Source: an uncultured Acetatifactor sp. (GTDB taxonomy: Bacteria; Bacillota; Clostridia; Lachnospirales; Lachnospiraceae). From it: 64,000 bases of DNA. This document shows positions 43,886-53,162 of the stretch, in pieces (the stretch's first letter is position 1; each line of letters begins with the position of its first letter). The notes under the pieces were generated by a model. The model did not search any database, was not told where the DNA came from, and saw only the letters and a list, made by a program, of their open reading frames with translations. A program made the translations under genes and the position numbers. The DNA is taken from positions 1 through 64,000 of the forward strand of contig CAJGCP010000003.1 in NCBI GenBank assembly GCA_904501885.1. The letters are read 5' to 3'.

Positions 43886-44665
43886 TTATATTTCAGAGCG
43901 TTTTCGATATTTACCGGGGCTGATACCGAAGGATTTTTTAAACAGCGCCTGAAAACTGGACAAAGAGCGAAAACCCACTGCGTTGGTAATTTCACAGACG
44001 GAAAGCGTAGTGGTGTCCAGAAGGTTGCGTGCATGAAGCATACGCAGCGTTTGTAAATATTCGCAAGGTGTTTGCCCTACATACTCTTTAAAAAGGCGGT
44101 GTACATGCAGTGGGGCATAGCCTGTAATTTCGCCCAGGTTGTTTAATGTGATTACCTGGTCGTAATGCTCCTTTATATAATCTAGGCACATCTGTATTGC
44201 TTGCGGTATCGGTCTTTTTTGATTAATAAAAGTATATAAATGGTGCAATAACTGCAAAACATGCGCATTCATCAGTATCTTGTCGCCGGTAGACATGGAG
44301 GAATTCAGCTGGATAATGGACTCAAACATATGGATGGTTTCTTCGTCGCAATGAAAAAAAGAAGGAATGCGGTCAATAAAATTGTGGTTGTATGCCGTAT
44401 TATCCTGTCCAAAGCGGAGGACCATGGAGAGAGCATGGAAAGGAATATCGGTACGCAAAATATCTCCGGGGCGTGTGAAACGAACATCGCCGCGTTGAAT
44501 GCGATGTTCGGTGCCATTCAGGTAAAGGGTACCGTTGTCTTCGATGTAAATGCTGATTTCAAAAAACTCTGCTTCTCGTTCGGGATAGTTTTTGATTGAA
44601 TAATCTATAGAGTGATAACTTCTGGCATGCAGTAGCTCCGGATACATAAATTCCTCTTTTACCAT
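43886..44665 (-). CDS. AraC family regulator of the uronate operon
   Basis: 259 residues: N-terminal cupin-type sugar-sensing domain (about 1-140, EFFEISIYIEDNGTLYLNGTEHRIQRGDVRF) and C-terminal double HTH (about 160-256, ITLNNLGEITGYAPLHVHRLFKEYVG, then CEITNAVGFRSLSSFQALFKKSFGISPGKYR). ATG at 44665 follows GGAGG at 44676-44680. It is divergent from uxaC, and the shared operator-like element (44685-44716) overlaps its upstream region, so it likely controls uxaC-GH39 and itself. Confidence 0.92.
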   Translation of the reverse strand: MVKEEFMYPELLHARSYHSIDYSIKNYPEREAEFFEISIYIEDNGTLYLNGTEHRIQRGDVRFTRPGDILRTDIPFHALSMVLRFGQDNTAYNHNFIDRIPSFFHCDEETIHMFESIIQLNSSMSTGDKILMNAHVLQLLHHLYTFINQKRPIPQAIQMCLDYIKEHYDQVITLNNLGEITGYAPLHVHRLFKEYVGQTPCEYLQTLRMLHARNLLDTTTLSVCEITNAVGFRSLSSFQALFKKSFGISPGKYRKRSEI

Positions 44666-44684
44666 ACAGAACATCCTCCGTGTA

Positions 44685-44750
44685 ATGTAAAGAATGAGCA
44701 TTTTTTTGTAAGTATAAAAAATTGTGTGTAAATGAAAAATATCATATAAT
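44685..44750 (+). promoter_or_regulatory. uxaC promoter with shared operator element
   Basis: TTGTGT (44722-44727) and TATAAT (44745-44750), spacer 17 bp. Upstream, ATGTAAAGAATGAGCA and TTTTTTTGTAAGTATA (44685-44716) is nearly repeated at 53163-53194. The downstream part AATGAAAAATATCA is also shared. A common activator is implied. Confidence 0.8.
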
Positions 44751-44884
44751 ATGATTAAAGTCAAGAAAACAAAGGATATTGCGGTAAAAATGGTTATGGA
44801 ATAACGCAAAATGAGGATAGATGAGATGTTTGAAAAATTGGACAAAAAGGTGTGCTGTTATCTAAATGAAACGGGGAATGAAAT

Positions 44885-46225
44885 ATGAATGAGAACTTTT
44901 TACTTAATACAGAGATTTCCAAGAAATTGTTTGCGTCTGTATCGAATTTACCAATTATTGATTTTCATAATCACCTGAATGTGTCAGATTTGCAGGGTGA
45001 CAGAAGGTTCTCTGATATCACGGAATTGTGGATTGCACCTGACCCATATAAGCACCGTGCCATGCGTATTCTGGGAGTAGACGAGTTCTATATTACAGGG
45101 GCAGCAGACAACTACAAGAAATTTTTAAAATGGATGGAAAGTCTTCCGATGTTGGTGGGGCATCCACTTTATATTTGGTCTCAATTAGAGCTTAAAAGAG
45201 TATTCGACATTGATGTGCCATTAAATCCAGACAGTGCAGAATTTATTTGGAACCGCACCAAGGAATTGTTGGAGAAGTCTGACTGTTCCAACAACAGAAT
45301 TTTAGATAAATTCGGTATTGCCTATTCTGCGCCATGTTGTGCGATAGCAGATGATGTTTCTTTTTTTGTGGGGAAAGATAATTTAGCACCTTCTTTAAGA
45401 GGTGACGATATGGTTGCGCCGACAGCAACACATGTAGCAAATTTAGAAAAAGCAACAGGCATGGAAATTAAAACTTTGTCGCAGTATTTAGAAGCAATTA
45501 AGGAACGTTTAGATGCCTTTGATAAAGCGGGATGCCGTTTTGCAGACCACGCGCTAGATGATGGTTTTAGCTATGTGACAGATGATGGCAATAATGAAAT
45601 GCGTTTTTTGGATGCAATTGCAGGCAGAGAATACAACGAGGTACAGCTTCGCTCTTGTATCCTTTTATTCCTCGCAAGTGAGTACAATAAGAGAAAATGG
45701 GCGATGCAGTTACATATAGGTGCACATAGAAAAACGAGCGACAGACTTTTGCAAATTGCGGGTCCGGCAGGCGGCTATGCTGCAATTGGTTCACCTTGCG
45801 ATATCAATTCTTTGATTGCACTATTGCACGATGCAGAAAATTCCGAGGGTGGACTGCCAAGAACAATTTTATTTACGTTAAACCCGGCGGACAGTGCGGC
45901 AATGGCAATCATTACCGGTTCATTTTCAGAAGATGGTGTAGCAGCCAAGGTGCAGTTGGGGCCGGCTTGGTGGTGGTGTGATCATGCAGTAGGCATCCGC
46001 AATGTGTTAGATATGATTTCATCATACGGTGTGTTATCTACCTTTATAGGCATGACAACGGACTCGCGCAGTATTTTGTCATTTGTTCGTCACGAATATT
46101 TTAGACGCATTCTATGCGGCTGGATGGGCGATAAGGTGGCGAGCGGTGAACTTCCGGACGATTTTGCGTTGTTGGAAAAAATCGCTCAAAAATTATGTTA
46201 CGAAAATAGTTTTGAATTAGTATAA
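44885..46225 (+). CDS. uxaC: Glucuronate isomerase
   Basis: Converts D-glucuronate to D-fructuronate (and galacturonate to tagaturonate). 446 residues, near the family length of about 465. Signature parts: IIDFHNHLNVSDLQ (metal His pair), ELWIAPDPYKHRAMRILGV, the central MQLHIGAHRKTSDRL and TDSRSILSFVRHEYFRRIL near the end. ATG 44885 with GGGGAA upstream. First gene of a five-gene operon. Confidence 0.95.
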   Translation: MNENFLLNTEISKKLFASVSNLPIIDFHNHLNVSDLQGDRRFSDITELWIAPDPYKHRAMRILGVDEFYITGAADNYKKFLKWMESLPMLVGHPLYIWSQLELKRVFDIDVPLNPDSAEFIWNRTKELLEKSDCSNNRILDKFGIAYSAPCCAIADDVSFFVGKDNLAPSLRGDDMVAPTATHVANLEKATGMEIKTLSQYLEAIKERLDAFDKAGCRFADHALDDGFSYVTDDGNNEMRFLDAIAGREYNEVQLRSCILLFLASEYNKRKWAMQLHIGAHRKTSDRLLQIAGPAGGYAAIGSPCDINSLIALLHDAENSEGGLPRTILFTLNPADSAAMAIITGSFSEDGVAAKVQLGPAWWWCDHAVGIRNVLDMISSYGVLSTFIGMTTDSRSILSFVRHEYFRRILCGWMGDKVASGELPDDFALLEKIAQKLCYENSFELV

Positions 46226-46249
46226 AAAATTAACGAAAAGGAGATTAAA

Positions 46250-47092
46250 ATGGATTTCAAAGGGAAAGTGGCAGTTGTAACAGGAGCAGGTGGTGTTATT
46301 TGTTCTCAGGTATCTTTGGGTTTAGCAAAGTGTGGTTGTGACCTGGCGTTAGTTGGTCTTTCTTTAGAAGAATTAAAGAAGACAGAAGAAGCTACAAAGG
46401 CATGTGGCGTAAAAGTAAAATCTTACGCTTGTGATGTGACAAATCAGGAACTTATCAATGGGTTGGCTGATGAAGTTATCTCTGAGTTCGGTAAAGTTGA
46501 TTTCTTGGTTAATGGTGCAGGTGGTAATAGCGCAAAAGCGACTACAAGCATTGCAAAATTTGACCCAAGAGAATTAGAAGAAGACCGTCCGGAAGAAGTG
46601 AGAGGTCTATACAATATAGATATGCAGGCGTTTGAAGGCACTGTTAGATTAAACACAATGGGTACTGTATATCCAATCTTAGCTTTTGCAAAATATATGG
46701 CAAAAGAAGGAAGAGGTAGCATCGTAAACTTTGCATCTATGAATACTTATTGCCCACTTACAAGAAATTTCGCATACGCTATGGCAAAATCAGCAGTAGA
46801 GAATTTCACGAAGTCTCTCGCAGCATACTTTGGCGAAGCAGGTGTTCGTATTAACGCAGTGGCACCCGGTTTTATCGTAAATGAGCGCTCTAAGGTATAT
46901 TTGGGTACCGTAGAAACTGGCCTTACAGCGAGAGGTCAGAAGGTTATCGACCACACGCCAATGGGCAGATTTGGTGAAGCGGATGAAATGTTTGGATGTA
47001 TCAAATTTTTACTGGATGAGGATGCAAGCAGCTTCGTAACCGGTGTTACCATCCCGTTGGATGGCGGCTTCCTTACATTAAGTGGTGTATAA
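46250..47092 (+). CDS. uxuB: SDR-type D-mannonate oxidoreductase (fructuronate reductase)
   Basis: 280-residue short-chain dehydrogenase; NAD(P) motif VVTGAGGVICSQV (residues 9-21), NGAGG, Ser in NFASMN and the catalytic pair YAMAK. Placed between uxaC and uxuA, it fits the SDR-type fructuronate reductase of Firmicutes rather than the long-chain E. coli UxuB. AAAAGGAG precedes ATG 46250. The symbol is by role; sequence alone gives only the SDR class. Confidence 0.85.
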   Translation: MDFKGKVAVVTGAGGVICSQVSLGLAKCGCDLALVGLSLEELKKTEEATKACGVKVKSYACDVTNQELINGLADEVISEFGKVDFLVNGAGGNSAKATTSIAKFDPRELEEDRPEEVRGLYNIDMQAFEGTVRLNTMGTVYPILAFAKYMAKEGRGSIVNFASMNTYCPLTRNFAYAMAKSAVENFTKSLAAYFGEAGVRINAVAPGFIVNERSKVYLGTVETGLTARGQKVIDHTPMGRFGEADEMFGCIKFLLDEDASSFVTGVTIPLDGGFLTLSGV

Positions 47093-47135
47093 GATTGTTT
47101 GATTGGTCGATTTGAGAGCGCAAAAGGAGAAAACG

Positions 47136-48086
47136 ATGATTTTAAATGATTACTTCAGAAGCCCCAGAGATCTAACTTGGGACTTTGCAAAGCAGTGCGG
47201 TGTAAAAACCGGCACCATTAGACTTCCGGAAACAGTGGATTTTGACTTGACGAACTATTCTCATTGGGAGACAGTGCACAAAAATTTCATGGATTTTGGT
47301 ATTAAGCCCGTAGTCGTCGAGCCAATGCCCAATGAAGTGCATGATCATATTAAAGCAGGTGATGAATTCAGAGACGAATCCATTGAAAAAGTAATAAAAA
47401 TGCTACCGATTATGGACAAGCTGGACATTCGTTGTATTTGTTTTAACTGGATGGCCCACATCGGATGGTTTCGTACGGACAGTTCTATTAAGGAACGTGG
47501 GGAGGCGCTTGTAACAGGGTTTGATATAAACGAGTTCAAGCCAACAGGCGCAAAGATTACAGCAGAAGAACTTTGGGCTAATTACGAATATTTCTTAAAA
47601 GCTGTTATCCCTTATGCAGAAAAATATGGCATTAAATTAGCGCTTCATCCGGACGACCCGCCGGTGCCACGTTTGGGAGATGTAGAGCGTATTATGATTA
47701 ACTACGCCAATATCAAGAAGGCTGTTTATGATATATATCCATCTGATATGCTGGGTGTCACCATGTGTCAGGCAACGTATCACATTATGGGCGAGGATTT
47801 GTACAAGGTCATTCCTGAATTGGCAGAGAAAATTTTCTTTGTGCATTTCAGAAATACAACCGGGCACAAGCTAAATTACAGAGAAACATTTCATGATAAC
47901 GGTGAAATCGATATGGCTAAAATACTGAGGCTTTATAAGGAATGTGGTGTGGATGTCCCGATTCGTGTGGACCATGTGCCGTTAATGGCAGGGGAAAAGC
48001 AGGAGGTTGCGGGATATACCGCAATTGGCAGATTGTTTGCAATTGGGTATTTAAGAGGGTTATTACAGGCAATTGAGGAGAACTGA
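47136..48086 (+). CDS. uxuA: Mannonate dehydratase
   Basis: Dehydrates D-mannonate to 2-keto-3-deoxygluconate. TIM-barrel metalloenzyme, 316 residues, a little shorter than E. coli UxuA. Motifs: CFNWMAHIGWFRTD, GIKLALHPDDPP (metal), LGVTMCQATYHIMGED, FVHFRNT and RVDHVPLM. ATG 47136 with AAAAGGAG upstream; an ATG-like start at 47103 has no ribosome site. Confidence 0.93.
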   Translation: MILNDYFRSPRDLTWDFAKQCGVKTGTIRLPETVDFDLTNYSHWETVHKNFMDFGIKPVVVEPMPNEVHDHIKAGDEFRDESIEKVIKMLPIMDKLDIRCICFNWMAHIGWFRTDSSIKERGEALVTGFDINEFKPTGAKITAEELWANYEYFLKAVIPYAEKYGIKLALHPDDPPVPRLGDVERIMINYANIKKAVYDIYPSDMLGVTMCQATYHIMGEDLYKVIPELAEKIFFVHFRNTTGHKLNYRETFHDNGEIDMAKILRLYKECGVDVPIRVDHVPLMAGEKQEVAGYTAIGRLFAIGYLRGLLQAIEEN

Positions 48087-48088
48087 TT

Positions 48089-48997
48089 ATGAGATTTAAT
48101 AATAGAGAAGACATTATCGCGTTAACCCCACACTGGAAGGGAGAACGCTTGCCGGATGGTAGGCCAAAGGTTGGAGAGCAGTATTTAAAGGCGTTGAAGA
48201 ATCTTACATTAGAGGAAGTATGGAAGCCGATTTTTGTAAAGGGATATGAAAGTCAGTTTGAGGGCAGATTGCAGACGCTTCATAATGACGGCAGAAAGTT
48301 AATTGGCCGTGCGGTAACAGCATCCTACTGCCCGTTTCGACCGGACTACGACGCAGTGGTTAAAGATGTAGGTAGGGATGAAGGTAGAACCGGTACATAC
48401 AACCAGTGGGTCATCGATAATTTGATGGAATACGATGTTCCGGTTATTGATATGTATGATAAAATTTATAAAGGAACTTTTTTGGGCGGCAACCTGACAA
48501 CAGCCTTGAAGAATAAGACGAAAAATGAAAACGGCGGTGCCGTTATTTGGGGCGGTATTCGTGACACGGAGCAAATGCTGAAGGTTGAAGATACGCAAGT
48601 GTATTATCGCGGCATTGATCCCACACCGATTCGCGAATTTATTATGACAGGATACAATACCGTGACAAGGATCGGGAATGCGGTTTGCCTGCCGGGTGAT
48701 GTGGTGTTTGGGGCAGGTGGCGGTGTGTTGTTTATTCCATCCCATCTGGTCGAGGAAGTGGTAGGAAATGCTGCAAAAACTCAGGTAAAGGACCTGTTTG
48801 GCTTTGAGATGATTACGTTAAATAAATTTACGACTTCTCAGATTGATCGTAATACCTGGACGGAGGAAATGCTTGATCTTTTGCTTGATTTTATTGAGAA
48901 GGATGATCGTGCTGCGGAATATCGCGGTTTAGATTGGACAGAAGAATACAGACTGGCACGTGAGGGCGATCCGAACGATACACAGTCTGCGCTATAA
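48089..48997 (+). CDS. RraA-like / HMG-aldolase fold protein
   Basis: 302 residues. The C-terminal two thirds resemble the RraA/4-hydroxy-4-methyl-2-oxoglutarate aldolase fold: FLGGNLTTALKNKT, GGAVIWGGIRDTEQM (substrate-loop type GGxRD) and PGDVVFGAGGGVLFIPSHLVEEVV. It starts 2 bp after uxuA, so it is tightly coupled. No KDG kinase or KDPG aldolase gene is present in the operon; an aldolase or dehydratase step on a 2-keto-3-deoxy acid is a reasonable guess. Confidence 0.8.
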   Translation: MRFNNREDIIALTPHWKGERLPDGRPKVGEQYLKALKNLTLEEVWKPIFVKGYESQFEGRLQTLHNDGRKLIGRAVTASYCPFRPDYDAVVKDVGRDEGRTGTYNQWVIDNLMEYDVPVIDMYDKIYKGTFLGGNLTTALKNKTKNENGGAVIWGGIRDTEQMLKVEDTQVYYRGIDPTPIREFIMTGYNTVTRIGNAVCLPGDVVFGAGGGVLFIPSHLVEEVVGNAAKTQVKDLFGFEMITLNKFTTSQIDRNTWTEEMLDLLLDFIEKDDRAAEYRGLDWTEEYRLAREGDPNDTQSAL

Positions 48998-49031
48998 AAG
49001 GTTATAATTACGGAGAATGGGGGGTCAGAGT

Positions 49032-50573
49032 ATGATTAAAGTAAATAGAAATGAAATCACGTTCACAACACCAAACTTCTGGAACCATATTCATTTTCAT
49101 CCAACGGATGCGATCGAAGATGAATGGGGCAAGGAGATATTAGATGCGGTTGCCAAAGATAAAGCAGCAAAATATATTCGCATGTATACCATGCTGGAGG
49201 ATATTGTTTCTTTGGATGAGGACGGTATGCTTCTCTATGATTTCAAGGAACTGGACTATCGCCTTGATTATCTGACCGGTAAAGGATTCGGCATTGTGCT
49301 TTGTGTGAATTTCCTGCCTCAAGCGATTGCAGAGGATCCTACATGTAATTCTGTTTACGAAAGATATAAAGGTAAAATATTAAATAATTCCAAGCCACGT
49401 GACTATAAGGAATGGCAGGAGGTTTGCGCGACAGTACTTCGTCATTTGGTAGATAAGTATGGGATTGATGTGGTAAGCACCTGGTACATTCAATGCTGGA
49501 ACGAGCCGAATCATAGGGGCTTTTGGATGAATAATGAGCCGGATTGGCACATTAGAAGCGACGAATATTTAAAGCTTTATGACTTTTTTGCAGAAGGTGT
49601 AAAGGGCGTGTCTGAAAAAATCAGAATTGGTGGCCCGGTGCTGGGCTATAATTTAGACAAGTGCAAGTATCCACGTTATGAAGGCTATGACGGTTGCGCG
49701 GATGTTTCCTTCCTACATAAATTCTTTAAGCATATTAAGGAGGAAAGAAATCACGCAAATGGTGGTATCGGTACGAAGATTGATTTCTTTTCCATCCACG
49801 TATATGGTGCCGACCATAAATTCAACCCGCTTGATCCGATGGATTCATACAATATCGCAGATGATCATATCCAAGTTATGAAGCAGTATGGTTATGAAGA
49901 TTTGGAAGTGATTGGCGATGAGTTTGAAGCAACCACAGAGGGTTACTTGGGTATAGAACGGGAAGAGGGATTTGATTATCGGAATAGTACGAGGCTTTCC
50001 ACCTATTATTTTGCATTGATTGATATTCTTATTAAGAAGAGGGCGCCGCTTTCCAAATTGCTCATTTGTCTTTCCGGTGCCCACCATCTTGTAAAAGAAT
50101 TTGGCGGTCAGCGTACTTTTGCAACAAAGAGTGGTTTCAAACTTCCGATTTATAATGGATATGTGTTGTCTGCATTTTTAGGAGAGCAAATTCTTTCCCA
50201 CGAAAACGACACCCAAGTAGGTATAATTCCCACGTTGGATGCAGAGGGAAATATTGTAATCGCTTTGTATAATTACACACCAAACAAACTGAAATCAAAA
50301 GGCACACAGCACGTTCAATTAGAAGTCGCACTGCCGGAAGGCAGTTACGAAGTTTCACACTACCGTTTAGATGAAAATAACTGTAATTCCTATACAGCAT
50401 GGAAAAAACTTGGCTCAAAGGAAGTGCTCACACAGAATGAGAGAGAAGTGATTAAACAAGCGGAAAAGGTGAAACTCTACTATCCTAAAGAATCTTTTAA
50501 GGGCAACACATACACCGACAGCATCGTGTTGCCGGACGATGCGGTTTCTGTAATTAAATTGACACATTTATAA
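49032..50573 (+). CDS. GH39-type glycosidase (beta-xylosidase-like)
   Basis: 513 residues, no signal peptide. TIM barrel with CWNEPNHRGFW (acid/base Glu) near residue 161 and EVIGDEFEA (nucleophile Glu) near residue 300, the GH39 pattern, followed by a beta-sandwich (about 390-513). Together with glucuronate genes it suggests hydrolysis of imported xylo- or glucuronoxylo-oligosaccharides. Start chosen at ATG 49032 with GGGGGGT upstream; ATG 49017 is too close to its GGAG. The stop codon lies in the left arm of the terminator broken by the IS. Confidence 0.85.
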   Translation: MIKVNRNEITFTTPNFWNHIHFHPTDAIEDEWGKEILDAVAKDKAAKYIRMYTMLEDIVSLDEDGMLLYDFKELDYRLDYLTGKGFGIVLCVNFLPQAIAEDPTCNSVYERYKGKILNNSKPRDYKEWQEVCATVLRHLVDKYGIDVVSTWYIQCWNEPNHRGFWMNNEPDWHIRSDEYLKLYDFFAEGVKGVSEKIRIGGPVLGYNLDKCKYPRYEGYDGCADVSFLHKFFKHIKEERNHANGGIGTKIDFFSIHVYGADHKFNPLDPMDSYNIADDHIQVMKQYGYEDLEVIGDEFEATTEGYLGIEREEGFDYRNSTRLSTYYFALIDILIKKRAPLSKLLICLSGAHHLVKEFGGQRTFATKSGFKLPIYNGYVLSAFLGEQILSHENDTQVGIIPTLDAEGNIVIALYNYTPNKLKSKGTQHVQLEVALPEGSYEVSHYRLDENNCNSYTAWKKLGSKEVLTQNEREVIKQAEKVKLYYPKESFKGNTYTDSIVLPDDAVSVIKLTHL

Positions 50574-50645
50574 AAGGCTTGGCCGATTTGAACCGACCCC
50601 CAAAAGTTAGACTAAAAATCTAACGATTGGGAGGTCGGTATTTTT

Positions 50646-51227
50646 ATGGCAAAACACAGTTTTGAATTCAAGAAAAAAGTAGTTTCGGAGTATCTAAACG
50701 GATGTGGTGGAACTCTTTATTTATCAAAAAAATACAATCTTGGTTCTACCACGCAACTTCGGAAATGGATAAAAGCATATGAAACATTAGGCGATGAGGG
50801 ATTACTCCGTTCTCGCCAGCAAACAAAATATACTTTTGAATATAAGCTTCATGTGGTAGAGTTATATTTATCAAGTGAGGTTTCATATCAGGAATTAGCA
50901 TTTCAGGAAGGTATCAACAATCCAGCTTTGATTGTTAGATGGGTAAATGATTTTAGAATTGCCGGTCCTGATGCTTTGAGACCGAAAAAGAAAGGTCGAA
51001 AGAAAACAGTGGATTCAAAAAATAAGGCTAAAACGGTAGTTCAATCAACAGAAGTAATTCAAGTAGACACCAGTGTTGAACACGTTAAACAATTAGAAGA
51101 TGAATTATTAAAGCTTAGAATAGAGAATGCCTATTTAAAAGAACTGAGGAGACTGCGTTTAGAGGAGGAAACTCTTCTGAAAAAACTGCGAGGATCATCC
51201 ACAGCCTCCGAGGAGAATTCAAACTAA
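50646..51227 (+). CDS. IS3-family transposase OrfA
   Basis: 193 residues. Two HTH segments (about 10-50 and 62-110; VVSEYLNGCGGTLYLSKKYN and VVELYLSSEVSYQELAFQEG) bind the terminal repeats; the C-terminal leucine-rich helix (LEDELLKLRIENAYLKELRRL) is the multimerisation coiled coil. This layout matches the IS150 group. A run of six A followed by C at 51180-51186 near its end is the likely frameshift site into OrfB. Confidence 0.92.
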   Translation: MAKHSFEFKKKVVSEYLNGCGGTLYLSKKYNLGSTTQLRKWIKAYETLGDEGLLRSRQQTKYTFEYKLHVVELYLSSEVSYQELAFQEGINNPALIVRWVNDFRIAGPDALRPKKKGRKKTVDSKNKAKTVVQSTEVIQVDTSVEHVKQLEDELLKLRIENAYLKELRRLRLEEETLLKKLRGSSTASEENSN

Positions 51228-52069
51228 AAGATATTCTCGCAGTAGTTGGCTTTCCTAAAGCAACATATATGTATTGGCAAAAACGCTTTGATAGAGTAGA
51301 CCCAAACAAAGAATTGGAGGAACGAATCCTTGCTATACATGATGAACACAAGGATTTTGGATATCGTCGTGTTTTAGCTCTTCTTCAAAAAGATAGGGTC
51401 TTTATCAACAAGAAGAAAGTTCAACGCATTATGCAGAAACTCGGATTACAGGTTACATCATACACTCGTAAGAGTCGACGTTACAATTCTTATAAGGGCA
51501 AGATTGGGCGAATTGCACCTAACAGAATTCATCGTAGATTTTATACTTCTGTTCCACATCAAAAAATAACTACTGATACAACAGAGTTCAAGTATTACGA
51601 CATTGATGAAAAAGGCAGAATGATTATTCGGAAACTATATTTAGATCCATTCTTAGATATGTTTAATGGTGAAATAATCAGTTATGGAATTAGCAAAACT
51701 CCATCGGCAGTAAGTATATTATCTGCGCAAAAGAAAGCTATTGAAGTAACCACAGATTGTCCTTATAGGAGAACCTTTCATTCTGACAGGGGTTGGGCGT
51801 ATCAGATGCCTGCGTACGCTCGTGAACTAAAAGAAAATAAAATTTTTCAAAGTATGTCGCGCAAGGGAAATTGTTATGATAATTCTATTATGGAAAATTT
51901 CTTTGGCCTATTAAAACAAGAAATCTATTATGGAAATACATACTACAGTTTTGATGAGTTAAAAGAAGCAATTGAGAAATATATTGTGTATTACAATGAA
52001 AAACGAATCAAAGAGAAACTTGGCTGGATGAGTCCTGTTGAATATAGGCTATCCGCCTTGGCTGCATAA
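51185..52069 (+). CDS. IS3-family transposase OrfB (DDE integrase)
   Basis: Catalytic part, made as an OrfAB fusion by -1 frameshifting. The frame is open from the A-run at 51180; its first ATG is at 51269. HTH_21-type region (EERILAIHDEHKDFGYRRVLALL), then the DDE core: TTDTTEFKYYD, FHSDRGWAYQ and ENFFGLLKQEIYYG, with all three acidic residues present, and NEKRIKEKLGWMSPVEYR at the end. Confidence 0.93.
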   Translation, partial: TARIIHSLRGEFKLKDILAVVGFPKATYMYWQKRFDRVDPNKELEERILAIHDEHKDFGYRRVLALLQKDRVFINKKKVQRIMQKLGLQVTSYTRKSRRYNSYKGKIGRIAPNRIHRRFYTSVPHQKITTDTTEFKYYDIDEKGRMIIRKLYLDPFLDMFNGEIISYGISKTPSAVSILSAQKKAIEVTTDCPYRRTFHSDRGWAYQMPAYARELKENKIFQSMSRKGNCYDNSIMENFFGLLKQEIYYGNTYYSFDELKEAIEKYIVYYNEKRIKEKLGWMSPVEYRLSALAA

Positions 52070-52154
52070 AAATAGCGTAGCAGCCATTAAACTGCTACGC
52101 TTAAAAAGTCTAACTTTTGGGGGTCGGTTCAATTTTGGCCAAGCCTTTCCATAT

Positions 52155-53021
52155 TTATTTTTGATATGTCTTGCGGTATGCCTGTGGACTGAGACCAACC
52201 TGTTTTTTAAAAATACGGGAAAAGTAATTTGCCTCGATATAACCTACATTTAAAGCAATATTGCTGATAGGTGTGTTTGTAGAACGTAAAAGAGTTTTTG
52301 CGCGGTCAATGCGAATCTTATGGATATACTCTGTTAAAGTAATTCCGTGTTTTTGACTGAAGCAGCGGGATGCATACGAGTGATTCACAAAAAATTTGTC
52401 CGCTATGCTTTGGGGCGTAATGTTATAACTGTAGTTTGCGTTAATGTAGTCCTGCATTAAATATGCAAGCCCCTTATCAGAGCCGGACACTGCGATTTCC
52501 GGTGTGAGAAGCTGCTTGTTGAGCACCTTCGCATCAAAATACATTGAAAGTATTTTTCCGATATTCAACAGATCGTCTTGGGATATCATCGGTAACTGCT
52601 CATAGAGGCGAAGCATCTCTTCTTCGTTTCCGCCTAGGCGTTGCGTACTTTTTTCTACGATATTTTTATAGTTTTCTCCTTGGACACGGCATTGCCCCAC
52701 GAACAGTACGCCAAGTAGTTCGTTTTCTAAAAGCAACGGAATCACAAGCTCCTTCATTCCCATATGACATTCAAAGAGAAATGGTTCTTTATATTGCTTT
52801 GCAAGGGAGACGGCTTCATTCCTGTCGCTTTGGTTACAACTTTCCCGCCCGCCGGGAAGCGCACGTGTTCTTTCACAAAACGAGCAATAGTGGCCACAGT
52901 TATTTTTTACGCCGTACTGGTTATAGTGGAAGAAATCGCTAAGGTCGTAGTAGCAGATTCCAACCTTGCTGAGATCGCGAATTGCATTAATTAAAACGGA
53001 TATTTCGGATATGTTATCCAT
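52155..53021 (-). CDS. PocR-domain AraC family regulator
   Basis: 288 residues. N-terminal PocR-type sensor (about 1-170) with Cys-rich motif CGHYCSFCERT and ESCNQSDRNEAVSLAK, GVLFVGQCR; C-terminal AraC double HTH (about 190-287, ITPQSIADKFFVNHSYASRCFSQKHG, then ISNIALNVGYIEANYFSRIFKKQVGLSPQAYR). ATG 53021 with GGGGTGAT upstream. It is divergent from the second Gfo/Idh gene and converges on the broken terminator. It is a candidate activator for the shared promoter. Confidence 0.93.
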   Translation of the reverse strand: MDNISEISVLINAIRDLSKVGICYYDLSDFFHYNQYGVKNNCGHYCSFCERTRALPGGRESCNQSDRNEAVSLAKQYKEPFLFECHMGMKELVIPLLLENELLGVLFVGQCRVQGENYKNIVEKSTQRLGGNEEEMLRLYEQLPMISQDDLLNIGKILSMYFDAKVLNKQLLTPEIAVSGSDKGLAYLMQDYINANYSYNITPQSIADKFFVNHSYASRCFSQKHGITLTEYIHKIRIDRAKTLLRSTNTPISNIALNVGYIEANYFSRIFKKQVGLSPQAYRKTYQK

Positions 53022-53040
53022 AAGGCATCACCCCTGATTG

Positions 53041-53069
53041 ATTATAACGCAGGCAGGAATCGCAGTCAA
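53041..53069 (-). promoter_or_regulatory. Promoter of the PocR/AraC gene
   Basis: Reverse strand TTGACT (53069-53064) and TATAAT (53046-53041), spacer 17 bp, 20 bp from the start codon. Confidence 0.75.
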
Positions 53070-53162
53070 TGACGGGGTAAAAAATATGCTAATTCCTGTA
53101 AATTTCATACATTTCTTGGATGGAAAATAATTGGTATAATATTTCAAATAAAGAGAATGCGC

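Larger units (their letters stand above)
50589..52131 (+). mobile_element. Complete IS3-family insertion sequence
   Basis: 1543 bp, bounded by TGAACCGACCCCCAAAAGTT at the left and its exact complement at the right (24-bp perfect inverted ends). Target duplication ATT at 50586-50588 and 52132-52134. Contains orfA and orfB in overlapping -1 frames. A hairpin (52075-52083 with 52092-52100) lies between orfB and the right end. All parts look intact, so it may be active. Confidence 0.96.
50573..52148. terminator. Bidirectional terminator split by an insertion sequence
   Basis: AAAGGCTTGGCC (50573-50584) and GGCCAAGCCTTT (52137-52148) are perfect complements on either side of the IS. Removing the IS and one ATT copy leaves a 12-bp hairpin with a six-base loop between the convergent GH39 and PocR/AraC genes. 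Confidence 0.85.
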
